A DNA stretch of 64,000 nt from NCBI RefSeq assembly GCF_001949145.1, contig NW_019091501.1, positions 1 through 64,000 of the forward strand, in the 5' to 3' direction. The DNA is from Acanthaster planci. Taxonomy: Eukaryota; Echinodermata; Asteroidea; Valvatida; Acanthasteridae. A model generated the notes under the pieces. It worked only from the letters and a program-made list of their open reading frames with translations, ran no database searches and was not told where the DNA came from. The position numbers and the translations under genes are program-made. Below are positions 35,163 to 47,014 of this stretch, piece after piece (the stretch's first letter is position 1; the number at the start of each line of letters is the position of its first letter).

Positions 35163-36482
35163 GTTGTTCAAAATGTACATTTAAGAAAAATTCGTCGATT
35201 GAACCCATAAACATTGACCTTCCCGTGCCACTGGTACTTGGAACAGATTTTCTTCTCCATTAACTTTTACACCTAGAGTGTGTCAAATTTGATTAAAATC
35301 GGAGGATTAAGCCGTGCTGTTGTTGGGTATTAATGAAATTCAATACTACATGCAAAACTCTAGTTGTTGCATATCATTGGCCTCATAAAAAAAATTAATG
35401 TTAATGACCCAACAGCCCGTATCAAACTTTGTTAAGTAACAGACAAGCGGCACAGTGGCAGGGGGCGAAAATGGGAGCAACTTGGTACAAAAATGGATAC
35501 TAAACAAACCTCTGCTATACTCTTGAAATACGCTACGTGTCTGGAGTGACAACAAGCGCCTTGTACCTCAATAATCTACCTTTAAAGCTGTATCGAATGG
35601 CAGGAGAACTATTCTTTTTTTCAACAATAGCCAACTATATGGTATGAACAGTCTAAGACAGCTGTCCAAATGTCTATTGGTTGGACCCAAAACCTCAATG
35701 AATTATAGACGATGGGGGACAATAAAAGAAGTCGTATAAATAGCACAATAATAAATCAACTCTTTAACATCCGTCGGTTTGCTGTACCATATGAGTATGT
35801 ACATTTACGTTGCAAGCGCCCGTGTGTGTGTACATAAACGAGGTCATGATGGAGAGGCCTTCCTGGGCAACCGTTGCTTAGCAACCGCCTCCAGGCTGCA
35901 GCACGGCGCCACTGCAACCATATCTCAACACAGATGGAACGAAAGTACGCTGATCTCCATCGGATATCGCGCAGGGCGGATTTGTATACTGACTGCACAG
36001 GGTTTTAATTGGTCGGCTCGTTGTAATTGTCCATTGCATTAGCGTATGTTTGATAAACCCAGCTTTTAAGCAAAAACATTCAAGACTCCAAATCCAAGAT
36101 ATGCTTAGACAAACAAGCAAAAAAATAAAACAAACAAACTCAACATATCGCTTTACAAGGTAATTACTCAAAAATACAATGTATGTAAATATACACTGCA
36201 AACGAACCAGTGCAACACTTGGTGCCGAATAAACAACTAAAGGTCAGCAGTGGTTATAAACATGCCAGTTACACACTTTCAATGATGTTTTGAAACAACA
36301 TTTTATAGGGTGAATTGCTACTAAATTTATCAACATGATGATGTAATCGAGTTTGACACACACTGCCAGCTGCAGACGCAAACGAGTTTTCTTCCATAAG
36401 TGACTTGGGAAAACATTTACCGGTGCTTTTCTTTAAAGGAACCAAGAAATAAAATTTTCTTAGAATCACTTTTTGTGTATCT
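35163..36482. other. intergenic with a GC-richer patch and X-box
   Basis: Nothing coding recognised. A TATAAATA motif lies near 35736, and a GC-richer block at 35850-35990 contains an RFX-type X-box. Confidence 0.4.
35873..35885. promoter_or_regulatory. RFX X-box-like dyad
   Basis: GTTGCTTAGCAAC is a 5-bp dyad with a 3-bp spacer that fits the X-box bound by RFX factors (RYYNYY-N-RRNRAC type), known upstream of ciliary genes. A TATAAATA lies about 135 bp upstream on the plus strand. No transcript is identified beside it. Confidence 0.3.
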
Positions 36483-36966
36483 CTGTTCTCTTCTTCAATG
36501 TATGAAGAGTGTTTGACATCTTTTTTGAGTTACGTGAACTGAACGGTGCGCTTTTTCAAACATTAAAAATTGACCAAGCATTTCTGGACAAGTGAGGGCG
36601 CTTTTGCTTTGATGTAAATCCTGGAAGACATGGTTCAGGTTGCATGTTTTCATATTTATATTGTGAATCCCAAATTTGCTATCTGGGAACATTTCTGTGA
36701 AAAGGATTTTTGCTGGATTATTGCCATATGCTTACACAGCAATTACTTGCCAAAGAAAATAAAATCTGCCATAGCAGTGGTTAAAAAAATCTACAAATTT
36801 TCTGTGCACAAATCAGTTCAACATTGAGAGTCAGTGCCTTGCAAATACCATCAAAATATGGGTTAAAATTGCTAAACAAAAATTCAAAGTAAGGTTAATT
36901 GAAACATGCAATTTCAAGGGATTTTAGTAAAATTCATAAAACTGTTTTTATTTCCTGGTCCCTTTA
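36483..36966 (-). repeat. ~500-bp dispersed repeat, copy 3 (reverse)
   Basis: Its reverse complement runs through ATGAAAACATGCAACCTGA, CATGTCTTCCAGGATTTAC, GCCCTCACTTGTCCAGAAAT, TTTTTAATG and TTCATACATTGAAGAAGAG, in the same order as 58337-58845. The other end resembles AAAGGGACCAGGAAAT. Confidence 0.65.
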
Positions 36967-39900
36967 ATATCAGTAGGCCTAAGTGTCGTAATCAGAGACA
37001 TGCGATTACCATTATGAAATACATGTACATTTCGGACTAAAATCTCATGAAGATGGCAGTTGGCAACAAACTTTTCTGTTCATCAACTTTCCAAGCGCTA
37101 CATTTATGCACCTTATTCACTGTAAGCCTACATTGTGACTCGTAATGGGTACTGCCACTGTCATTCAATCTGAAGGTTTATTGCATTTGCTCCTTCGCCA
37201 TATTAAGCGCTTTATACACGGCTCCCCGCATTACCATACCATACCAGCACATGTCGAGGCTTTTATGATTCCATAAATATTCTGTAGAGTGGTAAACATA
37301 TTACCGGCCTTCTGTGCTACAACAGGCCAGGTACAAAGCCATAAAACACTCGTACATACATTATTTGCAATATGGAGAAAACTAATAGGCTACTAAATAT
37401 ATCATGCCTACTTCCCCGCAGGAATTTTGTCTGGTGGAACATGTTTCATTATTCATTCATGTAGTTTTCCACCTTACTACCTTGTTGCATTTCAATTTCT
37501 TAGACGGAGGCGTTGTTTGGACATGGAGCAATGTCTACTGAGTAAAGATGTACATTTGTTTGCAACAAATACTCATTTTGCCTAGGTCTTGGACCATCTG
37601 TGCTTTGGACGCTTCTAAATGCCGCAATCGGTAAATCTAGCGGGTTATAGATGGTTTTTATCACGCGCGCTTCTATCATAATTACAAAAAGCTTGAGTTT
37701 AAAAAATCTCATGTAAGCCCCATTACCAATGACTGAGTGCCATTTTTTATGAGTCATTTATCAAAATTACTTCAAGGCATTATGCCAATACTGAACTCTA
37801 TTAGAGAACACTTTGGCTTTTGTCTTAACTGGCTTAAACGGAAAAAGGATTTTTCCCTCCAAGGAAATTAGCCACTGGCATGCCTTTCGAGTTGCGCTTC
37901 AATCCCGCAAAGTCTCGCTTCAAATTTACTTCAGCCATTAGGATTAATCAGCCTAATTTGTTCGACTGGCTACAAAGACAGCTTGTCTGCCCCTTGCATT
38001 GAAAGCCAGTCATCACCAATATCAGAATTTGGCTAGCCTGATACGTCTCTTAAACAGACCGGGTCGATGGATTTAATGAGGTTGTCGATCCGCCTTGAAC
38101 GATCTGCTATCTCACAGCACTGAACAGGTACGTTGTGTCCATATGCATGCAACGCACGTTCGAATTTCTCTACAGATTAGTGGTTGTTTTTAATCAAAAG
38201 GTCATTCTACCTCCCAGGGAAAAATTTATACCTTTATGGATATATCTGCATGGGAATTAAACTGAATTGAGCACTGTCGGGAGAAATGCGTGTGGGTCAG
38301 ATATACGTTCTCAACTACAATATTTAACAAAAGTGCCAATTAACCTTGAAGTCATTTAAGCAATTCTGAACAATCGAAATTGCCCTTTGTCTCGACCATG
38401 ACGTCGTCTGGGCAACTCAGCCTTTGCATAATAAGCACATCACAAGTTCGCGGAGGAGGCAGTTAAAAAAGACATTAATCTAGGAAAAGACGTCGTATCT
38501 GTCTCCTCTTGAACAGACATGTGTGAACATGTCACCCTTCTTGTATTCAACAATCTTGTGTCCGAGTAAAGTTCGGTTTAAATGGTACTTGCTCGTTGCA
38601 CGTGCCTTCTTTCCGTGTTAATGTGTTTGCTCCATTTACCCGATTCGCTGCGAAATTGTGTCAAATTGTCCGTACTATCAATAGACTTGGTACAGTTTTC
38701 TTTTGACACAGTGCACCCTGCTCCCGATGGCGAAGCCCTAACAGAGCGCTTCGACCGGTACAGTGCCCTTAACAATATCGTGACCGACGGCGTCGTCGAT
38801 ATGCACATGACTTGGACACAGTTGCCAATTCTGTCCTGGGTAAGGACGATTAGGAATCAGAAGTCAACCCTACTGATTGACGGGGGATGGTCATATCACA
38901 CGAGGTCCTGACATTACAAGGGAGTAATGTAATTTACCAACAAAGTGAACACATTCACACTTTGTTGCGTAGGCGTGGCACTGAGAAGAAAGCAGAGGGG
39001 CCACGTTACAGATGGTGCAGGTACAGGTGACCACAAGGTTGGAAGAGAAAATGGCCAGTTGTTTTATTATTTTATGCGGTGATCTAATCTATTTTTGTAC
39101 GCATAAACATTTATGAAAAAGATCCCTGTCTACTTCGGATTCACGCAAAAAGGTGACTGCAAAAGCACATCACAAATAAAAACTCTCTATTATGATAGCG
39201 TGAACGGAAAATAAGCTACTCAAAAATGAATATTATTATGTATTAAAGAACGGTAATCTATACTCAATTAGGTTTCCAATTCTTCCCTGCAAAGGTTGCT
39301 CCTCTCCTAAAATACAGGATCACTTGATAAAAAAGCTTCTACTGATCAATTCAATTCGTGGATAAGCCAACTGGAAGCCTTCCAGTTTTGCGAGCGAAAC
39401 GGGGTGGTATTGAAGGCTAGATAGGAATTTTTTACCCCCTCTGCTTCGCTTCATACTCAGTATCGCACTAATTTTCGTCTTATGAAAGGGGGCATGGAAT
39501 AAGATTTCTAAGACTCGAATACCTGTAAAGGAAAGCTTTTTTTTACGACGGTGACTTTCCACGTCCTCCGAAGCGGTACGATTGACAGGCTTCAAAATTT
39601 TGTTTTTCTTGAATGTGCACTGAAAATGTCCATATTCATGAGCGTCATGTCATTAAAGGTATCACACTTTTCTACATTACTTTTGAGGAAGTTGCAATTT
39701 TTACTTGTTTATCGTGTGAAGCATTTATGTTTGGACAATAGAATTGGCCATTATTTTTTCAACAGTTTGTTGCTGGGTATTTTGAAGGTCACTTTATGTA
39801 CTTTCACTTTTGCTCTCTTGACAAGGAGTTCCTCGTGTAAATAGTGCCGTCTAAAAAGTATTGATGAAAGGATTTTCTACGAATAGAAAACCTGTACCAC

Positions 39901-40203
39901 CTTCCTGTCATTTCAAATGAAAAGAATTTAGATCTGAGCTGAAGTTCCTCTACATAATTATTTCCTTTAAATTTTCCCTTTACAACAGATCCCAGATGCA
40001 ATGTTGGTCAAAAGCCGACAAAGAAAATATCAGTACCGCTGCCCTTCCCACCCATATTCTTTGTTCGAATGAGATCACGCATCTCTCATTACCACAGAGT
40101 TTGTACGGGTGGGCAATATTCTTGCCTTTATACCTTTGCCATATTAGTGATAAAGAGACACATGCAAGTATTTTTAACAGGCATTTAGTATACAGGATGG
40201 AAA
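36967..40203. other. intergenic tract with a candidate exon
   Basis: No repeat family recognised. At 37930-37990 GGATTA and TAATC cores (Otx/bicoid type) cluster in TAGGATTAATCAGCCTAATT. One possible exon at 38582-38838 is listed separately. Confidence 0.35.
38582..38838 (+). CDS. candidate first exon of a secreted protein, unrecognised
   Basis: ATG in AAATGG context opens a frame starting MVLARCTCLLSVLMCLLHLP, which resembles a signal peptide, and continues through DLVQFSFDTVHPAPDGEALT and FDRYSALNNIVTDGVVDMHM to WTQLPILSW, where a strong GTAAGG donor follows (38839). The stretch is GC-richer than its surroundings, as expected for coding sequence. I do not recognise the family, and no downstream exon was found in the window. 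It could be chance. Confidence 0.25.
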
Positions 40204-41016
40204 AAAGTAACCGAGATGTTATTGCTAATTGTTACAGAAGTAGGGCACATGTAAATCAAAGGGAGGTATCATCTATTGGGTTTGAATCTCCTCTTAAAAA
40301 TTACACCTTGATCATACCATATCAAGACGTTCACGGTTGACTAAGCAGTGACAAATTTTATGAAAGGGGCCATTTAAGGCATTGCTCCACTTTTCGTTCA
40401 GTGGCCTTATTAACATCACACATCATAACATCTTACATCATACTTTCATCATACATCATACTTTCAAATTTACAAGTGGGTGAGGAAAACCTTGCAGTGA
40501 AGTTATTAAGTGGGTGTAATGAGACTTCCAGTATATTTAACAGGTGAAAGAGAATGTTGAAATAAAAATTAACGAGTGGGTGGGGAGAGACTTGCAATTT
40601 CTTAAAACATATGCAGGCGTACATGAGAATGCAGATTACAAAAGCATTGCGCGGTTTTGTTGTTTCGAAGTGGTTAAAGACGAGGAGCCTTGAGGAATTG
40701 GCAGATGCTTTTGCTAAAAACTATCCAGAACGTCCTCCTCTAGCTAAGGCAACGATTTGGCACGGGAACGAGCTCAAACTTATCTTTGACTGAGCCTTTA
40801 ACCCCATGACAAAATTGACACCACAAAAACCACAAACGAGAAGTGGCGCCATTTTTTAAATGGACCCTTTCATAAAATTGGTCAATGCTCAGTCAGCCGT
40901 GAACGTATTGATATGATCAGGGAGTCATTTTAAGATTCAAACCTAACAGATGATATCTCCCTTTGATTTAAATTATCCCTACTTCTGTTACCATTAACAG
41001 TAACATATCAGTTTCG
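40204..41016. mobile_element. foldback element with ~170-bp inverted arms
   Basis: The left arm (40204-40379) and right arm (40855-41016) are imperfect reverse complements over their whole length. Matching blocks include GTTACAGAAGTAGGG, AAATCAAAGGGAG, ATATCATCT/GGTATCATCT, ACGTTCACGG and AATTTTATGAAAGGG. The interior (40380-40854) has a CATCATAC simple repeat (40415-40468), three spaced AGTGGGTG units (40475-40580) and one short open frame at 40611-40793. It is probably a non-autonomous or internally deleted DNA element. Confidence 0.75.
40611..40793 (+). CDS. short helix-turn-helix-like frame in the foldback element
   Basis: A 60-codon open frame, MQAYMRMQITKALRGFVVSK through KTRSLEELADAFAKNYPE to IWHGNELKLIFD and TGA. 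The spacing R-x-FVV-x-x-W-LKT-x-S ... F-x-x-x-YPERPP-x-x-x-x-TI resembles the N-terminal helix-turn-helix region of transposon-encoded proteins (DUF4817-like: a KT-x-S helix, then F-x-x-x-F-x-P-x-x-x-TI). It is truncated after the recognition helix. It may be the surviving DNA-binding part of a transposase captured between the inverted arms. The family call is tentative. Confidence 0.35.
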   Translation: MQAYMRMQITKALRGFVVSKWLKTRSLEELADAFAKNYPERPPLAKATIWHGNELKLIFD

Positions 41017-41251
41017 TTTGTTTTGATCCACAGTTTTGATCCCACAGAATTATTTGTTGTTTTGTGAGGAATTATCAAGTTTGTAATAACGGCCAGTCAT
41101 AGTCTGACAACGACTACAGCGGTGTCGAGGCAAAAGATGGGTCTGAACACACTGCCGGACTAAAGAGAAAAAAAGGTCAATGTACGCGTATCACTGGTAC
41201 ATGTTCGTGTACCTGCCTTCGATAGTGACACAGTTGCGCCCTTGGATATCA

Positions 41252-41424
41252 GATACGAGCGATTTACAATAGTGCACCTCCAAGAGTTTGCAACGCGTTG
41301 GCCAATCACAACGTGCAAAATCTGTCGACCCTTCCAAACGCGCACTGGGTCGATACATTTCGCCAACTGTGATTGGCCAACGCGTTGCAAACTCTTGGAG
41401 GCTTACTGTATTGAATCCCTCGTC
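41252..41424. mobile_element. palindromic MITE-like element, copy B
   Basis: Contains a perfect 34-bp inverted repeat: 41277-41310 (CCTCCAAGAGTTTGCAACGC and 14 more) matches the reverse complement of 41368-41401 at every base, with a 57-bp centre holding TGTCGACCC and GGGTCGATAC halves. Outer ends (ATACGAGCGATTTACAATAG and its partner) match copies A and C. Each arm carries CCAATCA and AACGCGTTG. Confidence 0.85.
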
Positions 41425-42049
41425 CCTCCCCCCCGCTTTGTCTCAGGTGTTGGGCAAAAGATTTCTGCGAAAAGTATGCTCGACTAGAGACTGATGGGAG
41501 AAGCGCCAACTGGTGGGTTTGTAGGCGTGGTGACCGGACGATGACGTGTGGGGAAAGCACTGCGTAAAATTAGCAAGCAAACGAACGAGGTAGAAAGCAA
41601 ACACTAAGCCAGCCAATTCGCCAGCAAGACGGCGAGCCGGGGAGCTCACCAGCCGTGGATGCAGCAATTCTGAGCCAACAGAACACGCAATTAATCAAAC
41701 AAGGCAGCTCGTTCCTGTAGCCTCGACTTCTTTCAGGCTAGAACACTGTGCATGGCTGAGGAGTTGAGCTATCAGCCTAGAATTCTAAATGAGCTTGTTA
41801 AAATGGACAAGAAGAAAAGCTTTGGCTACTCATGGTGCTAAGTTAAACCGTTTAATGCATCAATCTTATTCCCCCGTCGTCTAAAACTACTTGCATATAG
41901 TGTTTCATTTTGTCTGTCATAAATACATAATGCATCTCCATCTGCTTGCCCATTTGGAATACTAATTATTCAAGGGAGACAGTCAAACATTCATTAGACA
42001 TCCTTTTGTAACCGGCAAGGTGTTTATACAGTGCTGCAGATACAGGCAC

Positions 42050-42125
42050 CCAGTAGGACCAAGAGAAAGCGCTATTTTCCTAGCAACGGAGGCTCCTTTT
42101 TGGTGGGAACAGCGCTTCGCTGCTT
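42050..42125 (-). repeat. dispersed ~190-bp repeat, partial copy 4
   Basis: The plus-strand text AGGACCAAGAGAAAGCGCTA, TTTTCCTAGCAACGGAGGCT, GGTGGGAACAGCGCTTCGCT aligns with the reverse complement of 10800-10880. Confidence 0.6.
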
Positions 42126-43559
42126 AAAGGGAGACTGTGACTGTCACTACCAGCCAAACAAACACTCCCCACCAGCATGGATCTTATTACCAGGGTGCTT
42201 CTACTCAAAGCGGATTGAAGTTTTTCCCTGTGTTTAATTTTATATAACAGCGGGCGAGACTCCAAAACAAACTTGAAACACAAATCTAAAGGCAAAAAAA
42301 GAAAGAAAAAACGATAACACAATGCAAACAAAGCAAAAGTACAAAAGGTACGTCTCTGATAAAAACAAAAGAAGGGTTTTTTTGTTTTAGATCATATAAC
42401 ACTCCAAAACCACATTTAAGAATGATAAGCTATTATCCACAAACTGGAACCAATTAAAAAAAATTCCAAAACTCCCACTTTCACTATCAAAACTTACAGT
42501 GTGGCATATTTGTAATATGATTGCTTTGAAAACACAGATTAACAGCGGTAAAAGGAGTTGTAATTCATCGTAATTTACCATCTTCTATTATAGTCTGCCT
42601 GGTTTTAGTTAAGGGTAAAAATAGCAATAGATACGCATCAAGTTAGAGCGTCCGTGATGTAAATTGTACTTGGGAATTTGTTTCTACAACTTTCTACTCC
42701 TCTTGAATGTAAGAGACCTATCTGACACCTCTTTTCAATTACTCTCACTGAAAAGTATAAATACGTTTATGTGTTTCATGAAAGTATTTGTGAGAAAACT
42801 TCACTCACTGGTTTGTTATCGTGAACAGGAAAAAAAGTTACCAACATTAAAACAAGTTTATGACAGAAAAATGTCCAAACTCTGACAATTTCAGAGCAGT
42901 GACGGCTGTAACCCCGAAGCTTTTGGACTGGATGAAATCCCTAGCTACGATCTGTTTTGGCCTAAAACTCACATTAAGAAACCACAATGGCTTTAAAATG
43001 ACAAAACTTCAATCGGGTTAAAAGGGACACAAAGGAGCATTAAAAAAAACCGACGTTCAGTAGGCACTTTCAAAATAGGGTCAACAAGCAAGGCGTCTTG
43101 ATGTTTTGAGTACATTGTCAAAGCTTTTGTATAATTCACGAGCACCTGTTTGTATATGTTATAGCCTTCACTTGATCTGTTCATGCGTAATCTTAAGGCG
43201 GTACCCTTTCCTGACAGTGGAAACCAGTTTCATATCCAGCTGCGAGGGATTCCAAACGGCTTCGGGAGCAATATTTAGAAAGCCTTACTGAGACCATTTT
43301 GGATTGATCAAGATCACGTTAATGTAATAATCTTATGATGAAAAAAAGGCCTGAATCAATTTACACTTCTGTGTGACCTGGAAAAATAAGCAAATAATGA
43401 ATCAATTCGTTTGGAAACGTCCACTTAACACCGCATCAAAGAAAATGTAGGTGATCAGTATGGCAGGTGAGCCCCTTTTAACAAATTTTTAATATTATGG
43501 CAATATCTCATCTTCATCACATTTCAGCAAAAAAAACATAAACAAACTGGCAACATGTC
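42126..43559. other. intergenic, no feature recognised
   Basis: AT-rich, with no supported exon, RNA gene or repeat. Confidence 0.4.
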
Positions 43560-43905
43560 ATGCCAGAGATGCACTCACCACCCGTGTATAGGATTATTTT
43601 AATTAATCAAGCGCGATGTGCGTTATAATGCGATCTCCGCATTTTATGAAAGCGCGATGATGGGCGATTTGTTTCCACATGCAGACCATCCAGGGCATGG
43701 ATTGCACTGCATTGGGCCGTCATTGATTGTACATTAGGCCCTAGGCTAGAAAAGGCGAGCTGTGTCATCAAATATCTCTATAAACCCAGGGCGCGCAGAG
43801 TCCAAAGGGCATGCAGAAACGATGATAATGAAGCTAACACGACAGATGAGAGCCCGGGAGCAGACAAGGGCTATCATTTCATGGTCAAAAATAAAAAAGA
43901 CGATG
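43560..43905. promoter_or_regulatory. candidate regulatory island with repeated GCGCGATG
   Basis: GC-richer non-coding block in an AT-rich desert. GCGCGATG occurs at 43611-43618 and 43652-43659, with further GCGAT words at 43630 and 43673. Nearby are TTTTAATTAATCAA, TTTTATGAAA and GCATGCAGAAAC. There is no open frame of note. Dense distinct transcription-factor-like words without coding signal suggest an enhancer or other conserved element, which is an inference from composition only. Confidence 0.25.
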
Positions 43906-46820
43906 GTATGTGTGGTTTACATTAGATGATAAGATGATCAACGATAGAGAGTACTCAATACGTTGCATGAGATTTCTTTTCATGAGGAAGTCTGGGAATC
44001 AATTCGTACTGTCTCGTTGTTTTGTAGACAATTAGCTTCGTTTAGTTTGGGTATTGTACGCAACTTTTGGACACTTCTACAGTGAATATCGCAATATTTC
44101 AAGATACACGTATGCTCCGTAGAAATGTAAGGTATTTTGTTTTATTTGCAAGCGTAATACACACGGAGCCCGGCTGAATACCACAAATTAGACATCAAGC
44201 CAAGCTGTTCTCCAAAACAACAAGTTCCGGGGATTATTACACAAAGGCCCCTGTTGTGGCGGCAGAAATTCTGCCCGATGTTGCATAAAATAACAGGGCC
44301 AAATTTTGTTGAGCTGCTACGCGGCCGAGGCAAATGTATGTGTTAGTAATGAGCTGGGAACCACCTATCAGAAGTATACAACTCATGACATTTGGCCATT
44401 GGCGTTCTTTTGCTGAGCAAAATATTTCCTTTGTTGAGGAGATTCTTACGCTTATCAGCTCTATGAAGTCGGCCACAAGTCCCTGACCATTTTCCAGATA
44501 TTATGGACGGCTGAATGCCTCCACCATTTCCTATTTTGCCTATGCTCCAATCCAAGGGCCATCTAAAGACAGAGTTGCGACATCTTCGAATTCGAAACCA
44601 TTTTGGTACCAAGATTTTCGGGAAAGAGAATCTCTTGAGGGTACTGCAGATATGTATTTATGCAAAATAAAAAGTCCATCTCAGATCTCTCTCTCTCTCC
44701 CTCTCTCTCTGATGACTTTTCAGATTCCATAGTGGAACCCACACACAATGGCCAGAATCGGTTTTGAAAATAAAAATTAATATCATACCAGTACACTACC
44801 CGAATCCCATATCGAAGCTCCTGCTTGAATAACAATGCACACGGTTCTGCTCACAGATGGAGACGCTTGTGTTACTGCAGTGTGTTGTCGCAGTTATGTG
44901 CCTTCTGCACTTCCACTGCAAATGTAAGTGACTGAGAATGATAATCCATTATAATCACTGACGTATGCATAGTGATCTGTTGTCCCCACCTTCCAGTATT
45001 TTGACAAATCCATAAATCTATTTTGTTTGCAGATTCATTGGTGTAATAACCAAGCACAGAGTGTGTATGGCACGGTAAATACACTACGTGCATGAAGTCT
45101 CTGCGACAGGGTTCTCACTCATGAAGATCAGTGACACGTAAATGTAAGGACTAAGTCAGAAAGATAATGTTATTGTTCATAACAAGTTTCGGACTTGGGC
45201 CACTATTGCATGGCAATGTGTTGACTACAAAAAAAAGGTTTTATCGCGTCAACGCTGATCATCTCGGGCTGGAAATCTCGCATGGGCCTGTGAGAGTGGA
45301 TGAAGCTTCCCAGCTTCCACGGGCATTTGTTATTTCCAGCCTTGAAGTGGCCTTCCTTCGTAAAACGTCATCATACGTGGAAAAGATAGAATTATCCTCC
45401 ACTGCAGACGTCGTATACAGTGGAGTATCAGGGGGGACAACTTTCCCCAAACGGAATTTTTCAGTTCATCATATATCAATTATATTTTTTAGCAAATATT
45501 AGCACCAAATCTCCTAAGAAAACAACACACACACACAAAGCTGTATAAGCCGCTGGTCGCATGTTACTACTTACTTAATCCTCTTCGTCCCCAGTGGGAC
45601 AAAAGGCGTCAACTATTTGTCTCCAACGGGTTCTGCCCTCATCAGCGTGTACACAGGACTTAATTCTGGACATATTGAACATATAGACCTTTCTCTGGCT
45701 ACAGCACCATATGTCTTCAGAACTTCCGGGGCAAGCGTGCATTTTGAGGCAAAAGCTGCTACAAACCAAGGGTGAACGTTATCTAGCGTTTTGCCGCTCA
45801 GAAAAAAAAATGAACAAAAAATGAAGCCAATAAGAAGAAGGCCTACAAGTATTACGTTAAACTTTTCCGCATTAAAAGGAAATCAAATAACAAAGACAGA
45901 GCACTGGGGAAAATATCACTAGAGCTCAACCAGAGCAAGACCATTTGGCAGTACAGTATAGAACATTAATTCCTTGTACATTACTTTTCGATTTAAATTG
46001 TTTGTTTTATCATCAGGCTTCTCTTGCCGTTTCTTGTGTGTAAAATTTCAAACGGAAGTCTAATTACAAGTGTCAAATGCCTGCACTGCAACCAAAAGTC
46101 CTAACAATGGCTTCACCTTAACAATTACTTCTACCTATGTACTGAAGTTCACCATGTTCATTGTGACATCAATCAGCATAATGAGCCTGTTTTAAATGAC
46201 GCACGGTGCATTGCCGATTACGTGAGTGACAGGAACGAGTGGCACAGACTTTCACACATTGTTGCCGCAGGCTGATAGCGAACGTGTCGGGACGATGCAT
46301 AATCACGGAGCTGCCGGTTTAAACGGACAAAAATGTAAGGCAGTGCAGAATATCTCAGACATTCCTGGATTACATCGCACTGAGCTTGGATCGATCGTCA
46401 TGTTCACACCACGAACTCATGGGCATGCTCTGAGTCGTGATTCGTGTGGAAAAATGAACTTAAAGGAAAGAAATCAAAGAAAAATAGAAATAGAAAAGAA
46501 GCCAGTAAAGCGATTAAGGTGCGCATTAGTAAATAAGCATCGTCCTCCGAGACTCAAGGATATATTCTCGTCAACGGAATTTGGAAAACAGTGAGAAATT
46601 AATAGCTTCAAGTAAAAAAAATCGATGCTCTCCATCGTCTGTTTCATCTTTTTTCAGTCTTTCTCTTTGTCTCGCCTGGAGTTCGTTATTTATTGCTCGT
46701 GATGTAAGAACAATGAAAACTCAGTGTTTTTATTTATTGTTTGTGGACAAACAGTGAAACATAACAGATTATAAACCGTTGCGATGTTTAGTTCAATGGC
46801 CGGTCTTTTCATGTGACACT
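43906..46820. other. intergenic, microsatellites only
   Basis: A (CT)n run lies at 44686-44710 and a short (AC)n at 45520-45537. Open frames at 45167-45502 and 46226-46594 have no recognisable motif or splice context. Confidence 0.4.
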
Positions 46821-47014
46821 ATCCGCCTCGAGCAGAAGCACCTCTCATCGATTGAAAAGAGCTGCGTTGGTCAGAAGTGTTCAATTTGTTGGTAGCGATA
46901 CAACGGTGACAGGTGCACTTCCTAGTCGTTCGTGAACCAGCGAAGTTCAGTTCCGATCAAAGAAGCGTCCGTTATTAAGAAAATAACGCCCTCTCTTGGT
47001 CCAGCTCGAAGTCC
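46821..47014 (+). repeat. dispersed ~190-bp repeat, copy 2
   Basis: Same order of blocks as 10694-10885: ATCCGCCTCGAGCAGAAGCA, ATTGAAAAGAGCTGCGTTGG, CGTGAACCAGCGAAG and CGCCCTCTCTTGGTCCAGCT. Confidence 0.7.

Noticed and set aside
46226-46594. 122-codon plus-strand frame
   Set aside because: No motif recognised and no promoter or splice context. Kept only as an intergenic note.
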